Shown here: positions 1 through 5,231 of the stretch, one piece after another
How the letters are laid out: each line of letters opens with the position of its first letter
Position numbering within the stretch: the first letter of the stretch is position 1
NCBI GenBank assembly: GCA_003531115.1
Contig: DQHT01000046.1
Location: forward strand, 3,507-8,737
DNA: 5,231 bases
DNA from: Bacteroidota bacterium
Lineage (GTDB): Bacteria; Bacteroidota; Bacteroidia; UBA8524
Reading direction: 5' to 3'
Notes under the pieces: generated by a model
Told to the model about the DNA's origin: nothing
What the model saw: only the letters and a program-made list of their open reading frames with translations
Databases searched by the model: none
Program-made: the position numbers and the translations under genes

Positions 1-425
1 CCCATGGCAAAACCTCTTTGCTTTTCTCCAACAAGGTCTATTTTCATGACCACCGTACTGCTCCAGGCAAGCCCCTGGTTGATTCCCAAAAGAATATTTG
101 CTGCTATGATCCAGTTCCAGGATGGAGCGTACATGAGCATGAACGGAATAGGAATTCCCACAAGCCAACCCGCCACCAGCAGGTTTTTCCGGCCAAAGCG
201 GTTAGCAAGAGCACCCGTGTAATAATTGGTAATGGCCTTGGTAATACCGAATACAATGATGAAGGAGAGAATGGCCGTCCTGGCTGCAATTGAAAATTCC
301 GCTTCCGCAATTTGCGGAAGAATGGATCGCTCGAGGCCAACCATTCCGCCTACGAATCCGTTGATAACCACCAGCAGAGCAAACTGTTTCCAGTTTTCTT
401 TCAGACCCAGTTGAACTTTTTTCAT
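1..425 (-). CDS. MFS transporter, N-terminal part (cut by left edge)
   Basis: About 141 residues of a Major Facilitator Superfamily permease of the inner membrane; the C-terminal part lies outside the window. The protein starts MKKVQLGLKENWKQF, followed by hydrophobic segments at about residues 13-30, 50-68, 83-99 and 105-125, consistent with the first four transmembrane helices. Between helices 2 and 3, residues 71-80 read GALANRFGRK, the MFS loop motif A (GxLaDRfGRK), with Asn where Asp is usual. A charged Glu-Arg pair (E32, R33) sits at the end of helix 1. The ATG at 425 shares its A with the TGA stop of the upstream regulator gene (TGATG), so the start is well supported and translation is probably coupled. 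Control is likely through the ArsR-rhodanese protein and the operator at 1112-1135. MFS membership is firm; the substrate and transport direction cannot be told. Confidence 0.9.
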   Translation of the reverse strand, partial: MKKVQLGLKENWKQFALLVVINGFVGGMVGLERSILPQIAEAEFSIAARTAILSFIIVFGITKAITNYYTGALANRFGRKNLLVAGWLVGIPIPFMLMYAPSWNWIIAANILLGINQGLAWSSTVVMKIDLVGEKQRGFAM

Positions 426-1075
426 CAGGACACCTGTTTTAGTTTCCAGTCAACATACCCATCCTCCATCCGGATGGCTTTAAACTTTTTGCTGTTAAGG
501 AACTTCACCGCCTCCTGTGCCATTACGCAAAGTGGCCCGCGGCAATAGGCAACAATAGTTTTATCCTTAGGAAGATCCTTAAAACGCTTCTTCAATTCAG
601 GAAGAGGAATGGAGATGGCATTCCGGATATGACCCGATGCATATTCATCCGGTGGACGGACATCAATAAGCATAATTTTTTCCTTTCCTGATCGCTTCAT
701 CAATTCTTCCAGCGTGATAGATTCCAGCGAATGGCTCTCCTCGTTGTAATCCTGAAGTACCCGGTCAATCTCCGCATAGCGGGTGAATCCCAGGTCTTTC
801 ACGGCCGATACAAGTCGAAGCACATGGTCATCCGCTACCTGGTAAAAGATGAAATTACCCTGGCGCCTGGCCTGGACAAGCCTTGCAACTTTCAATACCT
901 GTAAATGCTGGGATGTACTGGCCACCGACATATTGATCTCCCTGGCCAGTTCCTCCACCGACCAGCTTTTCTGGGAAAGCAGGTCAAGCAATTCCATCCG
1001 CTTTGGATTGGAAATAGCCTGGGTGATCCGGGATAGCTCGCCATACACTTTGTCTTTAAGTTCGCTCGATGCCAT
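425..1075 (-). CDS. ArsR-family winged-helix regulator fused to a rhodanese domain
   Basis: A 216-residue cytoplasmic two-domain protein. Residues about 10-100 form an ArsR/SmtB winged-helix DNA-binding domain: NPKRMELLDLL in the dimer/HTH lead-in, SVEELAREINMSVASTSQHL as the helix-turn-helix, then the wing GNFIFYQV. Residues about 118-214 form a rhodanese domain with LIDVRPPDEYASGHI (CH2-type motif) and the active-site loop C178-R-G-P-L-C183. These are the only two cysteines in the protein; the ArsR domain has none, so the classical ELCVCDL metal site of ArsR/SmtB is absent. In families of this architecture the rhodanese cysteine can carry persulfide sulfur, so the inferred role is a sulfur- or thiol-responsive repressor rather than a metal sensor. 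The gene overlaps the following MFS gene by one base and has its own promoter and palindrome just upstream, which points to autoregulation. The start at 1075 is the first ATG after the promoter and leaves a very short leader. Confidence 0.93.
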   Translation of the reverse strand: MASSELKDKVYGELSRITQAISNPKRMELLDLLSQKSWSVEELAREINMSVASTSQHLQVLKVARLVQARRQGNFIFYQVADDHVLRLVSAVKDLGFTRYAEIDRVLQDYNEESHSLESITLEELMKRSGKEKIMLIDVRPPDEYASGHIRNAISIPLPELKKRFKDLPKDKTIVAYCRGPLCVMAQEAVKFLNSKKFKAIRMEDGYVDWKLKQVS

Positions 1076-1091
1076 AGGAGTAAAATATGGA

Positions 1092-1119
1092 CAAATATAG
1101 AACTTTCCATTCTATTCAA
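1092..1119 (-). promoter_or_regulatory. Bacteroidota-type promoter of the arsR-rhodanese/MFS unit
   Basis: On the minus strand TATATTTG (1099 to 1092) is an exact match to the Bacteroidota -7 consensus TAnnTTTG. A TTG at 1119-1117, 17 bases upstream, is a partial match to the -33 TTTG element. Transcription should start a few bases past 1092, leaving a leader of roughly 10-15 bases before the ATG at 1075; no Shine-Dalgarno is visible, which is normal in this phylum. The -33 part lies within the inverted repeat at 1112-1135. The -7 match is seen directly; activity is inferred. Confidence 0.6.
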
Positions 1120-1135
1120 TAACTTAATTGAATAG
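1112..1135. promoter_or_regulatory. Inverted repeat, likely ArsR-family operator
   Basis: The arms CTATTCAAT (1112-1120) and ATTGAATAG (1127-1135) are perfect reverse complements, 9 bp each, separated by AACTTA. A further TTGAAT half-site follows at 1136-1141, eight bases after the one at 1128-1133. ArsR-family dimers typically bind AT-rich inverted repeats of this size that overlap their own promoter, and this one covers the -33 region of the promoter for the regulator gene. Binding would block RNA polymerase and repress both the regulator and the MFS gene. The repeat is seen directly; its recognition by the adjacent regulator is inferred. Confidence 0.65.
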
Positions 1136-1167
1136 TTGAATTCGATATTAACAAAAATCAATGAAGA

Positions 1168-2688
1168 TCAGTTCCAGATCTTTTTCAGCCTGGAATATTC
1201 CACCGATTTAAGCATGAATCCTTCATTGGATCTTATATGCATTTCAGTGACAGGGATATTTGGAAAAAACAACGAGGTCATAGTAGTTAGTCCCCCATCG
1301 GCAAAGAGTTCTATGGAAGCCTGGTCCAGAATGACAGTCAGATCCATTGCCTGGCCGGAAGAAATACGAGGTGCAAGCTGTTTTTTGGCAAAGCCTTTTT
1401 CAAAAGAAACTTTTCCCGACCGCGTCCTGTCGATAAAATAATTCCTGGTTGCCGCATCATATCCTATAACAATTTCTTCTCCCTCGGTATTAGAAAAACT
1501 GAGTGTGAAGGATTTTAAACTATCTGAGCGGAGAACCAGGCGGGCCGCTCCATTTAACTTACCGGTCTTCTCAGACAGCAGGAGATCCGTTCCATCCAGG
1601 TTCTCGAATATAGAAGCTTCTTCGTTCAAAACATCCAACTCTTTCACCGGGAGGGATCTCAGGAAATATTTCTCACCTGTTTTTACCAGGCTAAGCTCCC
1701 GCGCAATGGTGGCAGCTCCCCTCCATTTTTCAGTTGGAACAATGTTGGCATACTGCCAGTTGTTCATCCAGCCCAGAAAAATTCTTCGTCCATATTTTAT
1801 ATCCTGACAGGTAATTCCGGCATAATTATCTTTTCCATAATCGAACCACTTCGGTTTTTCACCGGTATATTCAAACTGATGTCCATCAAAATTTCCGACG
1901 AAATATTGTGTACCCGAACCGCCATTCAAGGTGCCGTTGTCGATGCTAACCGCCAGAACCCATTGAGTTTCATCCGAACCTTTTACTTCGAGCTTAAACA
2001 AATCAACACTTTCCCAAACGCCACCATGAGCGCCACGAGTTGTGCCGAAATCACTTTCGAAGGTCCAACTCAGCAGGTCGGGTGAAGAATAAAAAGCAAC
2101 ATGATCGCCCTTCGATCCAACCAGAATCCATTTCTTTATTTCATCGTTCCAGCTAATTCTGGGGAACCTGCATTTTTCCAGTCCTGAAGGGTTTGAATTT
2201 GGAAGGGATGGACTCTTTGTCCAGTTTTGTCCGCCATCGATGCTATACACCAGGGCTAAACTGCCAAAATCCACTACATTCTTTTGCAGCTCATCTTTTG
2301 CAGGTTCTGAGGCCAAAGCCACCCAGGGCGCTTTTCCATCTTTGCCTAATCCTGAAGTATTTTGGGCATCAACGACTACACTTGAGAACAAAATTCCTTC
2401 AGCACCTTCAGGCAAGTTCAGACTTTCATTCCTGTTCCAGTCAATCAGGTTTTCACTTGAAGCACGCTTCCATTCCAATTTCCCTGATTTTGAATTTTCT
2501 GGAATAACCTGGTAAAACAAATGAAACCGACCATCTTCAGAAACTAAACCCATGACATCACTATTCCACACTTTCCCGGGAGAAAAATGTACAAGCGGTT
2601 GGTACTTTTCCAGGGTTGCCGATAGTTTTTTCTGGGAGCACCCAAAACTTAAAATCAGAAGAAGGAAAATGATCGGATATTGTTTCAT
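1168..2688 (-). CDS. Degenerate GH32-like lipoprotein (probable pseudo-hydrolase)
   Basis: A 506-residue GH32 homologue with a lipoprotein signal peptide (hydrophobic residues 5-15, SFGC with Cys17 as lipidation site). It keeps the whole fold: a five-bladed propeller through about residue 335 (YSSPDLLSWTFESDFG, GGSGTQYFVGNFDG, DNYAGIT, RRIFLGWMNNW) and a C-terminal beta-sandwich (DLTVILDQASIELFADGG, 449-466). It is a close paralogue of the gene just upstream; residues 199-226 match that protein at 22 of 28 positions. The catalytic motifs are eroded. The nucleophile motif NDPNG reads SDVMG (Asp44 kept), the transition-state motif RDP reads RFP (Phe175 replaces Asp), ECP reads ESV (Glu226 kept), FSG reads FSS, and the substrate-pocket WGPMHW is lost. 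The frame is open throughout with no stop or shift, so it is not an obvious pseudogene. It starts 18 bases after the preceding stop and is probably cotranscribed. Inferred role: fructan binding or altered specificity in the envelope; normal fructosidase activity is unlikely. Confidence 0.9.
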   Translation of the reverse strand: MKQYPIIFLLLILSFGCSQKKLSATLEKYQPLVHFSPGKVWNSDVMGLVSEDGRFHLFYQVIPENSKSGKLEWKRASSENLIDWNRNESLNLPEGAEGILFSSVVVDAQNTSGLGKDGKAPWVALASEPAKDELQKNVVDFGSLALVYSIDGGQNWTKSPSLPNSNPSGLEKCRFPRISWNDEIKKWILVGSKGDHVAFYSSPDLLSWTFESDFGTTRGAHGGVWESVDLFKLEVKGSDETQWVLAVSIDNGTLNGGSGTQYFVGNFDGHQFEYTGEKPKWFDYGKDNYAGITCQDIKYGRRIFLGWMNNWQYANIVPTEKWRGAATIARELSLVKTGEKYFLRSLPVKELDVLNEEASIFENLDGTDLLLSEKTGKLNGAARLVLRSDSLKSFTLSFSNTEGEEIVIGYDAATRNYFIDRTRSGKVSFEKGFAKKQLAPRISSGQAMDLTVILDQASIELFADGGLTTMTSLFFPNIPVTEMHIRSNEGFMLKSVEYSRLKKIWN

Positions 2689-2706
2689 GGCCTGGCTGTT
2701 TTTCGA

Positions 2707-4251
2707 TTATTGCGCAATCGATTTATTTAGGGCTGTTATCGAGTAGTTCCGGATAAACTCAGTTGCTGAATTACTCTGAACTTTGAAATCCCGGTACACA
2801 TACTTCGGATAAAATAACGCAGTCATTACTTTTTCACCTTTATTTATAAATAGTTCGACCGACGATTTATCGACCAGCAGCTGAATGCTAATCTTGGTCG
2901 TTTGCGGGGTATATTTGCATGTGATATTCCGTTTAAACATAGGGTTGAAATCGACAATTCCTGAAGTACTCCGATCAATAACAAATTCGGAATTTGCTTT
3001 ATTGTAGGTAATGGTCAGCTTTTCAAGTTCGTTGCCCATCGAAATTTCGTAATCATTGGCAAGCGAAACATCAAGCTCCATTTCAACCATGTAACTTCCG
3101 GTTGCAACGATATCGTTATTCACCAGACCAATGGATTTTTGAGGTGCAGAAACTGTTGTCGCCAGCTTTGCATCTTTCAATGCGTTTAGTTCATTTGCAG
3201 GCGTAAAATACAGGGTGTATTTTCCTGAATTATCGATCAGCTTTACTTCGCGCGGAACGGTTGTTTCGCCTCTCCATCCTATAGTTGGTGTGGCTCCCGC
3301 ATAAACCCAGTTGCTCATCCACCCCATAAAAATCCGACGGCCATCTTTTTCCGGAATGTCGCTCCAAGTGACTCCAGCGTAATTATCGACACCATAATCG
3401 GCCCAAAGAATATCCTTGTTTTCGGCAGTGAATGATTTGCCGTCAAATTGCCCGATAAAGTATTGCGTTGAACTTCCGCCATTGGGCTCGGCAGTTTCGT
3501 TACCGCCCACACTTACAAGCAAAACCCATTTGCGGACACCTTTTTCATCGGTCAGTTCAAACAAATCGGGACATTCCCAAACACCGCCATGATAACCCTG
3601 ATTGATCCCAAAATCGCTTTCAAACGTCCAGTTTTTCAAGTCTGGCGATGAATAAAAACTGATTTTATTTCCGGTTGCCAGAGCCATGATCCATTTATTC
3701 TGGCTTGCAAACCAGATTACTTTCGGATCTCTGAAATCGGGTACGCCTTGTGGGGCAAGTAACACAGGATTATTGGCATATTTTACCCAGGTTTGACCTT
3801 TGTCAGTGCTGTAAGCGATACTTTGTTTCTGACGCGAATCGGCACTGGTGTATACAGCAACCAAAGGAGATTCATTTCCGTTTTTGAAGCCGGAAGTATT
3901 TTTCGAATCAACGACAGCGCTTCCTGAGAAAATCATACCCAAATCGTCGGGATATAAGGCTATTCCTTTCTCTTTCCAATGAAACAGGTCGGTGCTGGTA
4001 ACATGAGCCCAGTGCATTGGTCCCCAGTTTACACCATCAGGATAATATTGGTAGAAAAGGTGATATTCTCCATCATAATAAACCATTCCGTTCGGATCGT
4101 TCATCCAGTTTTTTACTGGCGAATAATGGTATAGAGGCCTGGTATCATGGTATTTCATCACCTGGCTTTCAGTTTCATCTGTATCCGGACTTTTTGCACA
4201 GCCGATCAATGCAAGGCAAACACCTAAAATAATTGCAGCAGAATATTTCAT
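2707..4251 (-). CDS. GH32 beta-fructosidase lipoprotein (levanase/inulinase/invertase type)
   Basis: A complete 514-residue GH32 enzyme that hydrolyses terminal or internal beta-fructosyl bonds in sucrose, levan or inulin with retention of configuration. A signal peptide (residues 1-17) ends in the lipobox LIGC with Cys18, so it is membrane anchored; the acidic stretch SPDTDETES after the cysteine resembles surface-export signals of Bacteroidota lipoproteins. All catalytic motifs are present: WMNDPNG (49-55, nucleophile Asp52), FSG (108-110), FRDPK (173-177, transition-state stabiliser Asp175) and GGVWECPDLFEL (222-232, acid/base Glu226). The propeller runs to about residue 340 and is followed by the C-terminal beta-sandwich with LLVDKSSVELFINKGE (458-473). 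It lies 11 bases after the stop of one GH32 gene and 18 before the start of another. The start is supported by the signal peptide. The GGVWECP form is common in exo-acting levanases and inulinases, but linkage preference cannot be read reliably from sequence. Confidence 0.95.
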   Translation of the reverse strand: MKYSAAIILGVCLALIGCAKSPDTDETESQVMKYHDTRPLYHYSPVKNWMNDPNGMVYYDGEYHLFYQYYPDGVNWGPMHWAHVTSTDLFHWKEKGIALYPDDLGMIFSGSAVVDSKNTSGFKNGNESPLVAVYTSADSRQKQSIAYSTDKGQTWVKYANNPVLLAPQGVPDFRDPKVIWFASQNKWIMALATGNKISFYSSPDLKNWTFESDFGINQGYHGGVWECPDLFELTDEKGVRKWVLLVSVGGNETAEPNGGSSTQYFIGQFDGKSFTAENKDILWADYGVDNYAGVTWSDIPEKDGRRIFMGWMSNWVYAGATPTIGWRGETTVPREVKLIDNSGKYTLYFTPANELNALKDAKLATTVSAPQKSIGLVNNDIVATGSYMVEMELDVSLANDYEISMGNELEKLTITYNKANSEFVIDRSTSGIVDFNPMFKRNITCKYTPQTTKISIQLLVDKSSVELFINKGEKVMTALFYPKYVYRDFKVQSNSATEFIRNYSITALNKSIAQ

Positions 4252-4262
4252 TTTTCTCAGGA

Positions 4263-5231
4263 TTACCAGATTCGTGCTACTTCATGAAATTTCATCGAAA
4301 TCAGTTTGACAGTTCCATCAGTAAAAAATTCGATGGTATTATCTTCAGGCGAAAAAGCGAACTGTTCGGAATAGGAAAATATACCCTGATTTGCAAATAC
4401 TTCAAGTTGCCCCCAATCGACCAAAAGTTGTATTTTGATACGATTTGAAGCATCAGGTTTCAGCTCTTCATCGAGCAATACCTGGCTTTTTACATGGTAG
4501 GCAATTGTTTTATTGGCAATCTTGAACCCAAATTTTGTTGCTGAAGTGTTGGTTAAATCAAATTCGGCGGTCAGTTCGAATTTCTTTGATTTTACGTCTT
4601 TCAACGGATTTGCACCCGATATTAAAACAGTGGCATCCCAATTTTTTTCATTTTCGTACAAGGATGATATTTCCGCAATTGGATTTCGCGTTAATCGCAT
4701 TTGTCCCGAATAGGTAACTAAGCCCAGCGAAACCGGGAAAGTCGCGTTTCTTTTCCAAACGGTTTCGCCCAGTCCACCGTTCCAATGATCCATCCATGCA
4801 ATTTGAATGATCCGTTCGTCTTTGTTTGGAAGGCTTCCGCTTGCGAACGATTGTGCCGCATAAAAGTCATGACCTGAAGTCATAATCTGAAGTTTCTGAC
4901 CTTCTTCGGGAGTAAATTTTGTACCGTCAAATTTTCCGACCAGATAGGAGCCATTGGCATCCATTAAAACCCATTTCATCGATTGCTTGTTTCCGTCGAG
5001 TGGCAGCTCAAAAATATCTGGGCATTCGAACCCAAAGTTAATGTTGCTCAGGAATGCCCAATGAATCAGGTCGGTTGACCCGTAAAAGGTAGTTCCGTTT
5101 TCGTAAATAGCCATAATCCATTTTGAACTGGGTCGATGAAAAAATACCCGCGGATCGCGCGGATCAGCACCTTTGGTTGGATTTGCGACCGGGTTTTGGG
5201 AATAATCGTGCCAGATTTTTCCATGATCGTT
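4263..5231 (-). CDS. GH32 beta-fructosidase, C-terminal 322 residues (cut by right edge)
   Basis: The frame is open from the right edge to TAA at 4265-4263, giving 322 residues without the N-terminus; the first ATG inside the window (5114) is internal, because conserved GH32 sequence precedes it. Visible motifs are DPRDPRVFF (residues 23-31, with the transition-state Asp26 in RDP) and FECPDIFEL (68-76, acid/base Glu69), then GSYLVGKFDGTKF, HDFYAAQSF, RIIQIAWMDHWNG and the beta-sandwich signature IQLLVDWGQLEVFANQG. The nucleophile motif (NDPNG) and any signal peptide should lie in the missing part. It differs from the two GH32 genes downstream: it has no GGVWE before the ECP region and uses a DFYAAQ version of the NYAG motif, so it belongs to another GH32 subgroup. 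The full enzyme is probably a secreted fructan hydrolase. It is 11 bases upstream of the next GH32 gene and probably in the same operon. Confidence 0.93.
   Translation of the reverse strand, partial: NDHGKIWHDYSQNPVANPTKGADPRDPRVFFHRPSSKWIMAIYENGTTFYGSTDLIHWAFLSNINFGFECPDIFELPLDGNKQSMKWVLMDANGSYLVGKFDGTKFTPEEGQKLQIMTSGHDFYAAQSFASGSLPNKDERIIQIAWMDHWNGGLGETVWKRNATFPVSLGLVTYSGQMRLTRNPIAEISSLYENEKNWDATVLISGANPLKDVKSKKFELTAEFDLTNTSATKFGFKIANKTIAYHVKSQVLLDEELKPDASNRIKIQLLVDWGQLEVFANQGIFSYSEQFAFSPEDNTIEFFTDGTVKLISMKFHEVARIW

Noticed and set aside
104..340. Open frame of 78 codons on the minus strand overlapping the MFS gene.
   Set aside because: It is out of frame with the MFS reading frame, which shows transmembrane helices and motif A and starts at the coupled ATG at 425; the 78-codon frame shows no recognisable motif.
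1164..1182. Stem-loop AAGATC/GATCTT with a 7-base loop across the stop codon of the degenerate GH32 gene, followed on the minus strand by a short T run (1157-1153).
   Set aside because: The stem is only 6 bp with two G/C pairs and the T run is separated from it, so it is too weak to call a terminator. Read-through from the GH32 genes into the regulator gene therefore remains possible.
2193..2515. Plus-strand open frames of about 90-104 codons opposite the degenerate GH32 gene.
   Set aside because: They are antisense to a gene with clear homology and have low-complexity, motif-free translations; there is no promoter evidence.
1168..2688. Calling the degenerate GH32 gene a pseudogene.
   Set aside because: The frame is uninterrupted over a normal family length, with signal peptide and both domains intact; the changes are substitutions confined largely to the active-site pocket.
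2709..2718. Palindrome ATTGCGCAAT at the end of the active GH32 gene.
   Set aside because: It has no loop, lies in the last codons and stop, and is not followed by a T run; the flanking bases do not extend the pairing. Probably chance.
3315..3512. Open frame of 65 codons on the minus strand inside the complete GH32 gene.
   Set aside because: It lies in another frame of strongly conserved GH32 coding sequence and shows no domain, signal or start context of its own.
4263..5114. Treating the right-hand GH32 as a complete 283-residue protein starting at the ATG at 5114.
   Set aside because: The same frame continues to the window edge and contains the RDP motif of GH32 upstream of that ATG, so the ATG is internal and the gene is truncated only by the window.

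Overview
The window reads as a piece of a Bacteroidota chromosome. The evidence is a perfect TAnnTTTG-type -7 promoter element ahead of the regulator gene, A-rich translation starts without clear Shine-Dalgarno sequences, lipoprotein signal peptides on secreted glycoside hydrolases, and a tandem run of GH32 genes typical of fructan-use loci in this phylum. I cannot name a genus from the sequence. All five recognisable genes lie on the minus strand, so transcription runs from right to left.

Right part (5231 to 1168): three GH32 (fructan/levan/sucrose hydrolase) genes stand head to tail with gaps of only 11 and 18 bases, so they probably share a transcript. The first is cut by the right edge of the window and lacks its N-terminus. 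The second is a complete 514-residue lipoprotein with every GH32 catalytic motif. The third is a complete 506-residue lipoprotein, clearly a paralogue of the second, whose active-site motifs are heavily eroded: NDPNG has become SDVMG, RDP has become RFP and ECP has become ESV. It is the most unusual object here, an intact gene for a likely pseudo-hydrolase or an enzyme of altered specificity. The usual partners of such a locus (SusC/SusD, sensor, fructokinase, sugar importer) are not in the window; they may lie beyond the right edge.

Middle (1167 to 1076): a 92-base gap holds a Bacteroidota-type promoter and a perfect 9+9 inverted repeat that overlaps its upstream element, a likely autoregulatory operator.

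Left part (1075 to 1): a two-gene unit separate in theme from the fructan genes. It encodes an ArsR-type winged-helix repressor fused to a rhodanese domain, joined by a one-base TGATG stop/start overlap to an MFS transporter that runs off the left edge. The layout suggests a sulfur- or thiol-responsive repressor controlling an exporter or permease, but the substrate cannot be read from the sequence. No RNA gene, insertion sequence, CRISPR array or convincing terminator is seen, and there is no gene-free stretch longer than 92 bases.
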